From Gallionellales bacterium GWA2_54_124 (GTDB taxonomy: Bacteria; Pseudomonadota; Gammaproteobacteria; Burkholderiales; Gallionellaceae), in NCBI GenBank assembly GCA_001801025.1, contig MGWO01000007.1, positions 558,001 to 622,000 of the forward strand: DNA of 64,000 nt, given 5' to 3'. This document shows, piece after piece, positions 17,586-26,090 of this stretch; the stretch's first letter is position 1; every line of letters starts with the position of its first letter. A program made the translations under genes and the position numbers. Under the pieces are notes generated by a model that ran no database searches, had not been told where the DNA came from, and saw nothing but the letters and a program-made list of their open reading frames with translations.

Positions 17586-18280
17586 AACCGTTCGTGGTGC
17601 ATCAGGTAGCGCCATTGGTCCGGTTGTAATTTTGCCATCGAGATTCGTCCGATGCGAATGCGCCTCATAGAAATGACGTCCAGCCCGACCTTTTGGCACA
17701 TCGCAGCAATCTGGCCGGGGATGACACCCTTGAGCGCGAAACGTAAGCGGGTTTCGTTTTGCCAGCTGACCTTCGCAGGGGGCAGGGGCTTGCCGTTGAA
17801 TTTCAGGCCGTGATTGAGCAGTTTCAGTCCGTCGGCCACGATCTCGCCTGTCACTTCAACGATATATTCCTGCTCTATAGTAGCCGCCTCATCTTTGAGC
17901 TTGCGGATGATGCGAAAGTCCTGCGTCAGTACCGTCAAACCACTGGCATTGCGCTCCAGCGGCGTACAGGGGGTTAGTTTGAAGAAGTGCTGGCGAAGCA
18001 GGTGGATGCCTGAGTTGTCGTCTGCAGCACGCGTATCGGCGCATATTGCCGTGGTATTGGTGTTGTTGAGATGATGGAACAAGATAGTGACAGGCTCAAT
18101 CGGGACGAGATCAGCATCCGGGTGTAGTTCGACCAGCTGTTCTGACACCATGAACTGTGGCTCTTCCACGACTTGTCCGTCGACCATGACCCAGCCCCCG
18201 GCAATATAGAGCTCGGCCTCGCGGCGAGAGCAGGCGACTAATTCGACGAGGCGTTTTGCGAGACGGACGGGTTCGGTCAT
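17582..18280 (-). CDS. RluF/RsuA-family pseudouridine synthase-like protein with altered catalytic residue
   Basis: Has an N-terminal S4 RNA-binding domain (RLAKRLVELVACSRREAELY, residues about 6-25) and an RsuA/RluF-type C-terminal domain (QEYIVEVTGEI; ISMRRIRIGRI), as in enzymes modifying rRNA uridines. Unusual: the catalytic block normally read as GRLDxxxxGL is here PLERNASGL, placing Glu109 at the position of the essential Asp. Activity is therefore doubtful; it may act as an RNA-binding protein. ATG 18280 gives 232 residues; the frame extends to a TTG at 18325. The stop overlaps the convergent GGDEF-EAL gene by 4 bp. Confidence 0.8.
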   Translation of the reverse strand: MTEPVRLAKRLVELVACSRREAELYIAGGWVMVDGQVVEEPQFMVSEQLVELHPDADLVPIEPVTILFHHLNNTNTTAICADTRAADDNSGIHLLRQHFFKLTPCTPLERNASGLTVLTQDFRIIRKLKDEAATIEQEYIVEVTGEIVADGLKLLNHGLKFNGKPLPPAKVSWQNETRLRFALKGVIPGQIAAMCQKVGLDVISMRRIRIGRISMAKLQPDQWRYLMHHERF

Positions 18281-18341
18281 GAAAAAAGTAATCAGTTGAG
18301 AAAGTATGTCATTGTAAGCGCTCAAGCGTTACTATCGCCTG

Positions 18342-18347
18342 TAAAAT
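18342..18347 (+). promoter_or_regulatory. -10 box almost at the start codon of the VF530-type gene
   Basis: TAAAAT ends 6 bp before the ATG at 18354, so the predicted start point falls on or next to the start codon. No Shine-Dalgarno site fits between them. The -35 region is poor, so the call is tentative. Confidence 0.4.
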
Positions 18348-18353
18348 ACGGTC

Positions 18354-18587
18354 ATGATTACAAAACCCTCAAATCGTCCTCCGCTTGAAGGCATCACCCT
18401 CGAAGCGATCGTCACGCAGTTATCCGAAAATATCGGGTGGGCCGCCATGGCGGAAGCTGTTCCGGTACGCTGCTTTGCTTTTGAGCCCGGTATTAAATCC
18501 AGTCTGAAATTTCTGCGCAAAACACCCTGGGCGCGGGCTAAAGTCGAAGCGTTGTATTTGCAACAGCTTGCGCGGGTAAAAGCATAA
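18354..18587 (+). CDS. VF530/DUF2132-family small DNA-binding protein
   Basis: A 77-residue protein with the hallmark end IKSSLKFLRKTPWARAKVEA and the middle VPVRCFAFEPG found in the VF530 family, whose members are small helical proteins reported to bind DNA. The whole length is the domain. It is divergent from the RluF-like gene and tandem with htpX, but 119 bp separate it from htpX. The biological role in the cell is not established. A leaderless transcript is possible (see the -10 box at 18342). Confidence 0.88.
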   Translation: MITKPSNRPPLEGITLEAIVTQLSENIGWAAMAEAVPVRCFAFEPGIKSSLKFLRKTPWARAKVEALYLQQLARVKA

Positions 18588-18706
18588 TTTTTCAGGCGAA
18601 ATGAAACTTCTTTCATTTATCGGCGACTAACGGGCGCTTGAAAAATTAAGGCGCGGCCCCATTTAGTATCGCAATGCCAATGGCGTATTTCTAAGGAGTG
18701 AACTGT

Positions 18707-19588
18707 ATGAAGCGTATTTTCCTGTTTGTCTTAACGAATCTTGCCGTGATGCTGGTAATCAGCATCACCTTGCGGCTGTTGGGTGTCGATCGCGTGCTTG
18801 ATCAAAGCGGTGCGATTAATTTCAATGCGTTGCTGGTGATGTCGCTGGTAGTCGGCTTTTCAGGTTCGATCATTTCCTTGTTCATGTCTAAATGGTCGGC
18901 CAAACGGATGGTGGATGCACAGGTCATCACAACGCCTTCTGATCCAACCGAGCGCTGGCTGGTTGAAACGGTACGCCGTCAAGCGTTGGCTGCCGGGATC
19001 GGTATGCCGGAAGTGGCGATTTACGATGCGCCGGATGTGAATGCGTTTGCCACGGGCTGGAACAAGAATAATGCGCTGGTCGCGGTGAGTACCGGGCTGT
19101 TGCACAATATGGGACGAGATGAAACCGAGGCCGTGCTGGCTCATGAAATCAGTCATGTGGCCAATGGCGATATGGTGACGCTGGCGCTGATTCAGGGGGT
19201 GGTGAATACCTTCGTGTTCTTCTTTGCAAAGCTGTTTGGTCTGTTCATCGATTCGCTGTTGCGAAAGGACGGGGAGGAACGCGGGCCTGGCATCGGCTCC
19301 TTCATCGCGGAAATGGTCGCGCAGTTGGTATTGGGCGTGCTCGCCAGCATCATCGTGATGTGGTTCTCGCGTCAGCGTGAATTCCGTGCCGATGCGGGAG
19401 GGGCGACGCTTGCCGGTCGTGAAAAGATGATCGCAGCGCTGGAGCGCCTGAAAATCAATCATGAGCAGGCATCCCTGCCTAAGGAGATGGCGGCTTCCGG
19501 TATTTCCGGCGGTGCGGGAATGGCGCGGTTGTTTATGACGCATCCTCCGCTCGAAGAGCGTATCGCCGCGTTGCGTGCCGGCCGCTAA
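18707..19588 (+). CDS. htpX: Membrane zinc metalloprotease HtpX
   Basis: Inner-membrane M48 protease that degrades misfolded membrane proteins with FtsH. Zinc motif HEISH at residues 146-150, third ligand in the REFRADAGGA block, and four hydrophobic segments (about 5-25, 38-60, 160-180, 200-220). The frame opens at 18698, but ATG 18707 has AAGGAG 8 nt upstream and gives the normal 293 residues starting MKRIFLFVLTN. A hairpin lies after the stop between it and the convergent UbiB-like gene. Confidence 0.97.
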   Translation: MKRIFLFVLTNLAVMLVISITLRLLGVDRVLDQSGAINFNALLVMSLVVGFSGSIISLFMSKWSAKRMVDAQVITTPSDPTERWLVETVRRQALAAGIGMPEVAIYDAPDVNAFATGWNKNNALVAVSTGLLHNMGRDETEAVLAHEISHVANGDMVTLALIQGVVNTFVFFFAKLFGLFIDSLLRKDGEERGPGIGSFIAEMVAQLVLGVLASIIVMWFSRQREFRADAGGATLAGREKMIAALERLKINHEQASLPKEMAASGISGGAGMARLFMTHPPLEERIAALRAGR

Positions 19589-19607
19589 TTAGTCCGGGGC
19601 GTTTATT

Positions 19608-19644
19608 GAGTAACCTTCATTCCGGATTGGAGCAAAGGTTACTC
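19608..19644. terminator. Convergent-gene hairpin between htpX and the UbiB-like gene
   Basis: Perfect 10-bp inverted repeat GAGTAACCTT (19608-19617) / AAGGTTACTC (19635-19644) with a 17-nt loop. It overlaps the last codons of the minus-strand gene. It has no long T-run, so a role as bidirectional terminator or RNA-end stabiliser is inferred. Confidence 0.55.
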
Positions 19645-21351
19645 CCGGTCGGCGCGGTTGCTCCGCCAGATTGACAGCAGTAGCCATAAACCCCCGATTG
19701 CGGCACAGATAATTCCGGTCAGTCCGAAAAAAGGCAGGCCAAAAATCTTGAGGGTATCTGGTACGGTCATGACGATGGATGAACCGATGATCAGTGCGGC
19801 GACGATCAGTCCTACGGATAGCCGGTTGACGGCGCCGTCGAGCTGATTGCCGACATGTTTTAAATGTGCGATCTCGATGTGTATTTCCAGTCGGCCACGC
19901 CGGGCTGCGCGCAGTAGTCGCGACAGGTCGTGCGGCAGTCCTGAAATCAGTGTCAGCGCTTCAGTGACGGCGCGCCATCCCCGTTTGGTCAGCGCTGCGG
20001 GCGTGTAGCGTGCACGCAGCGCGTGTTCCAGCATCGGCATGGCTTCGCCAGCGATGTCGAAATCGGGGTCGAGTTCTCGCCCCATTCCTTCCAGTGAAAT
20101 AAATGCTTTGACCAGAATTGCCATATCGGAGGGCAGCATCAGTTGGTGTTGCCGAAGGATGGCGACCATGTCCGAGAGCATTGCACCTATCCGGAGTTGT
20201 TTAAGTGCTACGCCGTGATACTGGTCGAGAAAGGTCTCTATTTCAAGGGTGAGGCCGGTCTCGTCCTGTGCGCCGTCGCCGGTCCAGTCAAGCAGGACAT
20301 CGAGTACCCGTTTGGGTTCGTGCCGGACAAGCCCTAGCAACAAGCGAATCAGCTGCTCGCGCCGCTCCTCAGTCAGCCGGCCTACCATACCAAAGTCGAT
20401 GAATGCGATGCGGTTGTCGGGTAGGTAGAAAACGTTTCCGGGATGGGGGTCGGCGTGAAAGAAGCCGTCCTCGACGATCATTTTCAGCACGGCTTGCGCC
20501 CCGCGCCGCGCCAGTATTTTACGATCGAGCCCCGCTTGATCTACTGTATCAAGGCGTCGTCCCGGTATGCCATCGATATATTCCTGCACGCAAACCCGTT
20601 CGCCCGTCCATTGCCAGTAGACACGGGGAATCACGATAAGCGGTGAGTCAGGCTTTGTATCAGCCTGCTCGGAATAGTCTGCAAAATTCAGTGCGATGTG
20701 TTCGGCATTCCTGCACTCAACCGCAAAGTCGAGTTCGCGTCTGAGCGAAAGTGAGAATTGTCTTACCACCTCTTTGGGGCGGAAGCTTCTCAATTCAGGG
20801 CTTTCGCTCTCAGCCAGTTCTGCCAGACGCATCATCCAGCGCAGATCGGCTTCGATGACCGGACGGATGCCGGGACGGCGTACTTTGACGATCACCTCGC
20901 TGCCATCCTCTAAGCGTGCGCGGTGAACTTGTGCAATTGAAGCCGCAGCCAGCGGCACCCGGTCAAAGGACGCGAACAACGATTCGGGCGGCGCCCCCAG
21001 ATCTTCCTGTAGTTGCTGACATAGCTCAGCGTAGGGCACGGGCGGCGCGTTGTCCTGCAGCCTGCCGAACTCGGCGATCCACTCAGGTTCGAATAAATCC
21101 ACGCGGGTCGCCAGTACCTGCCCCAGTTTAACGAAAGTTGGCCCCAGTTCTTCCAGCGCTTGTCGCACACGCATTGGTGCCGGCAGATGAGTGTGTTCTG
21201 ATGTGTGGTGCAATACTTGTCCTGCACGCTCCAGCGCATGGTTCAGTCCCATGCGCGCGACAAGATCACCGAATCCGTAGCGTATCAGTACGGCGGCGAT
21301 GTCATGCAGACGCGACAGGTCGCGCACCGCTACCAGAGCCTGTAGCAGCAT
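19639..21351 (-). CDS. UbiB/ABC1-family atypical kinase-like protein
   Basis: Member of the UbiB/ABC1/ADCK family, required in many bacteria for ubiquinone synthesis. Seen in order: FVKLGQVLATR (KxGQ motif, about residue 73), the alanine-rich loop AAASIAQVHRA, KVRRPG with the conserved lysine, HADPHPGN, and FIDFGMVG (metal-binding Asp). Two C-terminal hydrophobic helices end the 570-residue protein. It may be the organism's UbiB or a paralogue; no other ubi gene is close. It overlaps by one base the gene before it (TGATG), so the two form an operon. Confidence 0.88.
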   Translation of the reverse strand: MLLQALVAVRDLSRLHDIAAVLIRYGFGDLVARMGLNHALERAGQVLHHTSEHTHLPAPMRVRQALEELGPTFVKLGQVLATRVDLFEPEWIAEFGRLQDNAPPVPYAELCQQLQEDLGAPPESLFASFDRVPLAAASIAQVHRARLEDGSEVIVKVRRPGIRPVIEADLRWMMRLAELAESESPELRSFRPKEVVRQFSLSLRRELDFAVECRNAEHIALNFADYSEQADTKPDSPLIVIPRVYWQWTGERVCVQEYIDGIPGRRLDTVDQAGLDRKILARRGAQAVLKMIVEDGFFHADPHPGNVFYLPDNRIAFIDFGMVGRLTEERREQLIRLLLGLVRHEPKRVLDVLLDWTGDGAQDETGLTLEIETFLDQYHGVALKQLRIGAMLSDMVAILRQHQLMLPSDMAILVKAFISLEGMGRELDPDFDIAGEAMPMLEHALRARYTPAALTKRGWRAVTEALTLISGLPHDLSRLLRAARRGRLEIHIEIAHLKHVGNQLDGAVNRLSVGLIVAALIIGSSIVMTVPDTLKIFGLPFFGLTGIICAAIGGLWLLLSIWRSNRADRE

Positions 21352-22004
21352 CAGTCGTTGTGTGACGGTTTGACGTGATCAGCGATGCCGGTGAGGACGC
21401 CTGCCGCAATCTGGCGCAACAGATCGCTGGTGGCCTGAGCCAGATGCAGCCCGGATGCGGCTTGAGTGCGTCCGACTAAACTTAGCTGATGAGTGATGAC
21501 GGACAAGGTTTCTTTGATTTGAGCGCCCACCAGTGTGCCGTGAGTACGGGTGTGTGCTGCAAGCTGGTGCAGAATCTCATCTGCCGCATCGCGTGCACTT
21601 GAGGCTGAGCTTTGCAGGGTTTCTATCACTAATTCATCCAGACTTTCCAGATTGGCGCGAGCGAGCGTCAGGTCTTCGCTGGTAAATTGTTGTGCGCGGC
21701 CTGCGGCTTCTTCGATTGCAAGTCTCGCCGCCCCTGTCATTTGTGCCAGTGCCATATCCAGACCCGCAACCGTTTGTTTGAGCTGCATGCGAGCGCTTTC
21801 AGTTTGAGCAGCTGACAGATTCAACTCGTTGTGCACGGCCGCTTTGGCACCTTTGATCACCGAGTGTGCGATTTGCCGCAACGACTCGATATCCATCGAT
21901 CTGGCACTGATACGGCGTAAGGTGAGTTGTCGCACCATTTCTTGTACGTCATGTCCTTGTTCGACGGCGCTGCGAACATCGGCTTCGAAAGTATCGTTTT
22001 GCAT
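21351..22004 (-). CDS. Conserved helical protein of unknown function, coupled to the UbiB-like gene
   Basis: The 217-residue protein is almost wholly alpha-helical, Ala- and Gln-rich, without signal peptide or membrane segments. Heptad-like runs such as ESARMQLKQTVAGLDMALAQ suggest coiled coils. It resembles a family of uncharacterised betaproteobacterial proteins (possibly DUF6781), but I cannot confirm that. The stop overlaps the start of the UbiB-like gene, suggesting a shared role. The sequence resembles phasins or other amphipathic lipid-surface proteins in composition only. Confidence 0.75.
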   Translation of the reverse strand: MQNDTFEADVRSAVEQGHDVQEMVRQLTLRRISARSMDIESLRQIAHSVIKGAKAAVHNELNLSAAQTESARMQLKQTVAGLDMALAQMTGAARLAIEEAAGRAQQFTSEDLTLARANLESLDELVIETLQSSASSARDAADEILHQLAAHTRTHGTLVGAQIKETLSVITHQLSLVGRTQAASGLHLAQATSDLLRQIAAGVLTGIADHVKPSHND

Positions 22005-22135
22005 GATATTGCCTCCCGCTATGGTAGTTTAAACAACGTTCAGGATGGTCGTCTTACTCTTCCGTATACATCTTGTTTTTAGCGTACGATGGTTGCGAAT
22101 CCGGGGTCGCCTGAAATTAAGCACCCGGACTTAAA

Positions 22136-22876
22136 TCAAGGCTTTGCTGCTTCCGGCGTTGCCGTTGGTGCAGGTTCGGTCGCATCGTCAAATATCTCTT
22201 CCGGCGGATTTCCGTCATAGACCAGGCTTTCGCGGCGTTGCAGGTAAGCATCCCGGATGAACGCGTAACGGTCTATGACCGCACCGTCTAGCAAGCTTTC
22301 GCTTTCAAGCAGTTGAGCGCGTCGTTTGATGCCCTTAGTCAGGTACAGCTCATTGCGTACAGGTACGTTTTTGGTGTTGGAGATAACGCTGGCCTGACTG
22401 TCACCTAAGTCGCCAAATGTATCCCGTATGGTACTCGATCCCAGAAACGGTAAGACGAGATAAGGGCCGTTCTTGACCCCCCAATATCCCAGCGTCTGGC
22501 CGAAGTCTTCGTTGTGCTTGTCGAGACGCATCGAGGCCACATCGATCAGTCCGCCAACGCCGACGGTAGAATTGACCAGTACACGCATACCATCGGAAAA
22601 GGCCTGTTTGAATTTAAATTGAAGCAGGTCGTTGGCGGTGACAATCACATCGTCCAGATTGGAGAAAAAATTGCTCACCAGCGTTTTTCCGGTATCTGGC
22701 ACGGCTTTGTTGTAGCCTTGTGCGACGGGTTTTAGGACGGCTTTGTCCAGTGCGTTGTTGAAGCCGTACATGCTGCGGTTAAACGGTTCGAAGGGGTCGG
22801 TCGGGCTCTGTGGATGGGTTGCACATCCGGTGAGTGAGGCGACAGTCAGTGCAATGAGTATCGGCGTAAATTTCAT
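22136..22876 (-). CDS. mlaA: MlaA/VacJ-family lipoprotein
   Basis: Outer-membrane lipoprotein that extracts misplaced phospholipids from the outer leaflet and passes them to the Mla pathway. Lipobox LTGC with Cys18; DPFEPFNRSMYGFNNALDKA (about 27-46); GYWGVKNGPYLVLPFLG and STIRDTFGDLGD, all family hallmarks. Length 246 is typical; a Pro/Ala/Glu tail follows the domain. No mlaBCDEF genes are adjacent in this window. The spacing to the NUDIX gene upstream on the same strand is short (18 bp), so they are probably co-transcribed. Confidence 0.95.
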   Translation of the reverse strand: MKFTPILIALTVASLTGCATHPQSPTDPFEPFNRSMYGFNNALDKAVLKPVAQGYNKAVPDTGKTLVSNFFSNLDDVIVTANDLLQFKFKQAFSDGMRVLVNSTVGVGGLIDVASMRLDKHNEDFGQTLGYWGVKNGPYLVLPFLGSSTIRDTFGDLGDSQASVISNTKNVPVRNELYLTKGIKRRAQLLESESLLDGAVIDRYAFIRDAYLQRRESLVYDGNPPEEIFDDATEPAPTATPEAAKP

Positions 22877-22894
22877 GATGGTGTCTCAGTCAGT

Positions 22895-23470
22895 TCAGTG
22901 AGTTTTGATGTTATTCAGCCTGGGATCGGGAGGGTAGTCAGGCGGCCCCAGTTCATCTACATGCAAGCTGAATGTTCCCTTTTTTCGTTCGCTAAAGTAA
23001 TGTTCGAGCGAATAGCGCACCGGGCGGAACGCGAGTTCTGCCCATGGAATTTCTGATTCTGAAAACAATTTTACTTCAAGGCTTTCCTGCCCCGGGGCAA
23101 AATCAAGGTCGAGCAGGCGGGCGCGGAACAGCATATGAACCTGGTCGATGTAAGGCAGGCTGTACATGGAATACAAGTCAATAATTTCGATGCGCGCGCA
23201 GGCTTCTTCGAGCGTTTCACGTATAGCTGCCGCGCCCGTGCTTTCGCCGTTTTCCATAAATCCGCCCGGCAGCGTCCACAGTCCGTAGCGCGGTTCGATG
23301 GCGCGGCGGCACAACAATATCTTGTCTTCCCACTCAGGGATAGAGCCGATTACCATTCTGGGATTCTGGTAGTGAATAAGGCTGCATGCAGTGCAGATGT
23401 AGCGCGGCCGCGTATCGTCGGCCGGTATGCGCAACTCGACTTTCTGGCCGCATGCGGGGCAATATTTCAT
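22895..23470 (-). CDS. NUDIX hydrolase with N-terminal zinc ribbon
   Basis: A zinc ribbon with CPACG and, about 24 residues on, CTACS precedes a Nudix domain with GGFMENGES and RETLEEACARI (the last Gly of the box is Ala, which is common). This architecture fits NudC-like or ADP-ribose/CoA-type pyrophosphohydrolases; the substrate is unknown. ATG 23470 is chosen because it overlaps the bamD stop in ATGA; an in-frame ATG at 23485 is possible. The protein is then 191 residues. It lies between bamD and mlaA on one strand. Confidence 0.88.
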   Translation of the reverse strand: MKYCPACGQKVELRIPADDTRPRYICTACSLIHYQNPRMVIGSIPEWEDKILLCRRAIEPRYGLWTLPGGFMENGESTGAAAIRETLEEACARIEIIDLYSMYSLPYIDQVHMLFRARLLDLDFAPGQESLEVKLFSESEIPWAELAFRPVRYSLEHYFSERKKGTFSLHVDELGPPDYPPDPRLNNIKTH

Positions 23471-24261
23471 TTCCAGAATTGCCACCAGGATTTTTCAGGT
23501 ATACCCATTTTACTGCTGCCTGCGGTATTGCTGGCCTGCACGCGTTTGGTGTCATCGCGCAACTGAACCATACCCAGCGCATCGTAGGAATCGACCATGA
23601 TCTGCAGTGCTTCGCGCGTAGCGGGGCTGTTAGGATACTGTTTGATGACGCCTTGTGCGCGGTTAACGGCGGCTATATAGGCGCCGCGCCTTAAGTAATA
23701 TTGGGCGACATGCACTTCGTGTCTGGACAGTGCATTGACCAGATATTGCAGGCGCAGCTTTGCATCGGGTGTGTATTTGCTGTTTGGGAAACGTACTACG
23801 AGCTCTTTGAACGCGTTGAATGATTCGAGTGCGGCTTGCGGGTCGCGCTCTGAAGGATCCTGACCCGCGACGGAACTCAGTAAACTGAGTTCGCCGTTGA
23901 AGGTTGCCAGTCCCTTCACGTAATAGGCGTAGTCAACGTGTGCGTTGTTGGGGAATTGCTTGATGAAGCGATCCGCCGTGGCGATGGCGGGATCCGGTTC
24001 GCTCTGGCGATAATAGGCGTAAGCCATTTCCAGCATCGATTGTTGCGCATACTTGCCATAGGGGTAGCGCGATTGCAGTGTTTCGTATAATTTGATGGCC
24101 GTGTTGTAACTGCCGTCGTCAAGTTCGGTTTTTGCCTGCCGATAGAGCTCTTCCGCGGACAGACTTTTGGACGTATCTGCTGTGTCACCGGTTGGCAATG
24201 GACTGAGGATGCCGCAAGCAGTTAACGTAAGTAACAAAAATACAGCTAAACTATGGCGCAT
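23467..24261 (-). CDS. bamD: Outer-membrane assembly lipoprotein BamD
   Basis: Essential subunit of the BAM complex that inserts beta-barrel proteins. The N-terminal signal ends in the lipobox LTAC (Cys16). TPR-like repeats follow, with AEELYRQAKTELDDGSYNTA, YPYGKYAQQSMLEMAYAYYR and IATADRFIKQFPNNAHVDYA typical of ComL/BamD. Length 264 is normal. It is divergent from rluD with overlapping start codons, an arrangement common in betaproteobacteria. Confidence 0.96.
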   Translation of the reverse strand: MRHSLAVFLLLTLTACGILSPLPTGDTADTSKSLSAEELYRQAKTELDDGSYNTAIKLYETLQSRYPYGKYAQQSMLEMAYAYYRQSEPDPAIATADRFIKQFPNNAHVDYAYYVKGLATFNGELSLLSSVAGQDPSERDPQAALESFNAFKELVVRFPNSKYTPDAKLRLQYLVNALSRHEVHVAQYYLRRGAYIAAVNRAQGVIKQYPNSPATREALQIMVDSYDALGMVQLRDDTKRVQASNTAGSSKMGIPEKSWWQFWK

Positions 24262-25261
24262 GACTGAACCCGAAAAAAATATGAGTAATTATAACGCAAA
24301 CCCGGCCGGCGACGACGTAATCCATTTTGTTATTCCAAACAGTAGCGCAGGGCTGCGCCTTGATCAGGTTTTGGCGATTCTGCTGCCTGAGTATTCGCGC
24401 AGCCGCCTGCAAGAATGGGTGACGCTCAATCAAGTGCTGCTCGACGGTAACCCTGCCATTTCAAAGCAAAAGGTATGGGGTGGCGAAAAACTTGCGGTGT
24501 TGCCTCAGGTGATGCAATCCGAGCAGCCCTATCAGGCGGAGGATATTCCGCTGGATATCGTCTATGAAGATGATGATCTTTTGGTGATCAATAAACCGGT
24601 CGGACTTGTGGTGCATCCCGGCAGCGGGAACTGGCAGGGAACGCTGCTCAATGCGCTATTGCATCATTTGCCGCAGCTGGCGAACGTGCCGCGCGCCGGC
24701 ATCGTGCATCGTCTGGACAAGGATACCAGCGGCCTGCTGGTGGTTGCCAAGACCCTTATTTCACAGACTAATCTGGTTCGGCAGTTGCAGGAACGCAGCG
24801 TTAAGCGCGAGTATCTGGCGCTGGTGCACGGTGAATTGTCTCACGGGGGATATGTCGATCAGCCCATCGGCCGTCATCCCTCGAATCGCGTCAAAATGGC
24901 GGTCGTTGAAACGGGTAAGGACGCAGTGACGCATTACAAAGTCGAACGAGCCTTTCCCAGTTGTACCCTGTTGCGCTGTACGCTGGAGACCGGTCGCACG
25001 CACCAGATCCGCGTTCATATGACGTATCTGAAGCATCCCTTGGTCGGCGATAGCGTTTATTTGAAGGGCCCGCAAAAATGCGTGTTGCAACTGCGTGATG
25101 TGCTGACCCGTTTCCCGCGGCAGGCGCTGCATGCCACGCGTCTTGCGCTGGAACATCCGATCAGCGGGGAGAGGATGGAGTGGCATGTGCCGCTGCCGGA
25201 CGATATGCAGCAGTTGCTCCGCCAAATCAAAGAGGCGTTGAATGAGCCGGAATCTGATTGA
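24260..25261 (+). CDS. rluD: 23S rRNA pseudouridine(1911/1915/1917) synthase RluD
   Basis: Modifies helix 69 of 23S rRNA. An S4 domain near the N-terminus (RLDQVLAILLPEYSRSRLQE) is followed by the catalytic domain with AGIVHRLDKDTSGLLVVAKT (catalytic Asp in HRLD) and LETGRTHQIRVHM. Start is ambiguous: ATG 24260 overlaps the bamD start codon on the other strand, ATG 24281 (MSNYNANP) is an alternative; neither has a strong ribosome-binding site. The 3' end overlaps pgeF by 20 bp. Confidence 0.95.
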   Translation: MTEPEKNMSNYNANPAGDDVIHFVIPNSSAGLRLDQVLAILLPEYSRSRLQEWVTLNQVLLDGNPAISKQKVWGGEKLAVLPQVMQSEQPYQAEDIPLDIVYEDDDLLVINKPVGLVVHPGSGNWQGTLLNALLHHLPQLANVPRAGIVHRLDKDTSGLLVVAKTLISQTNLVRQLQERSVKREYLALVHGELSHGGYVDQPIGRHPSNRVKMAVVETGKDAVTHYKVERAFPSCTLLRCTLETGRTHQIRVHMTYLKHPLVGDSVYLKGPQKCVLQLRDVLTRFPRQALHATRLALEHPISGERMEWHVPLPDDMQQLLRQIKEALNEPESD

Positions 25262-25982
25262 TACTGTGATTATTCCGGCGTGGCCGGCGCCCGCCCGTGT
25301 ACGTGCGATACAGACCACAAGGCTAGGAGGGATGGGCATTGCACCCTATGGCACGCTCAATCTGGGGATGCATGTAGGGGATGATGCACAGGTTGTGGCG
25401 AACAACCGGTTGTTGCTGGATTTACTCCTGCCCTCAGCGCCAGTCTGGCTGAAACAGGTGCATGGCACTGTGGTAGCTGATGCGGATGGCGCTGTCGGCA
25501 TTCCCGTGGCGGATGCGAGCATCGCGAGGCGTTCAGGTGCCGTGTGCGGGGTAATGACCGCCGATTGTCTGCCGGTGCTGTTGTGTGATGTGGAGGGGCG
25601 CGTCGTGGCTGCCGTGCATGCCGGATGGCGCGGCCTGTCGGCGGGCGTGATTGAGGCTGCGGTCGTGAAGATGGGGGTCGCGCCTGACCAGCTGATGGCG
25701 TGGCTGGGGCCTGCGATCAGCCAGTCAGGTTTCGAGGTGGGCGATGAGGTGCGGGCGGAATTCGTTGCCGCTGATCCAATGGCGGCTGCCGCATTTATTG
25801 CGGGTAAGTCCGGTAAATATCTGGCTGACATCTATGCGCTCGCGCGACAGCGTTTGAATGCGCTGGGCATCACGAAAATTTACGGCGGTGATCGCTGCAC
25901 CTATAGCGAGCCGGAACGGTTTTTTTCCTACCGGCGGGACGGTGTGACCGGACGTCAGGGCAGCTTCATCTGGCTGGAATAA
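25242..25982 (+). CDS. pgeF: Purine nucleoside phosphorylase / peptidoglycan editing factor (YfiH family)
   Basis: YfiH/PgeF family multicopper-oxidase-fold protein, reported to act on purine nucleosides and to help peptidoglycan fidelity. Seen: TTRLGGMGIAPYGTLNLG, CGVMTADCLPVLLCD, VAAVHAGWRGLSAGVIEAAV (Cys/His metal ligands) and WLGPAISQSGFEVGDEV. Length 246 is normal. It is translated from within the rluD 3' end (20-bp overlap), as in many proteobacteria. A repeat element separates it from the convergent yceH. Confidence 0.95.
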   Translation: MSRNLIDTVIIPAWPAPARVRAIQTTRLGGMGIAPYGTLNLGMHVGDDAQVVANNRLLLDLLLPSAPVWLKQVHGTVVADADGAVGIPVADASIARRSGAVCGVMTADCLPVLLCDVEGRVVAAVHAGWRGLSAGVIEAAVVKMGVAPDQLMAWLGPAISQSGFEVGDEVRAEFVAADPMAAAAFIAGKSGKYLADIYALARQRLNALGITKIYGGDRCTYSEPERFFSYRRDGVTGRQGSFIWLE

Positions 25983-26060
25983 TGGCGAGTAAGTGGTGAA
26001 TTGGAAGTGGGAAGTAAAATACACAACACTGTTTTGTTCACACTTACCACTTACCACTGA
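25983..26060. repeat. Interspersed GTAAGTGG repeat between pgeF and yceH
   Basis: GAGTAAGTGGTG ... GGAAGTGGGAAGT on the left and CACTTACCACTTACCACT on the right form an inverted repeat with direct-repeat arms. It uses the same words as the elements in the nuo operon. It lies between two convergent genes and may act as a transcript-end structure. Confidence 0.72.
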
Positions 26061-26090
26061 TGCAGTGTTTTGCCACGCTTGGCTCTGTAC

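Noticed and set aside
25983-26060. Insertion sequence between pgeF and yceH
   Set aside because: No transposase or target-site duplication; it is a short member of the interspersed repeat family.
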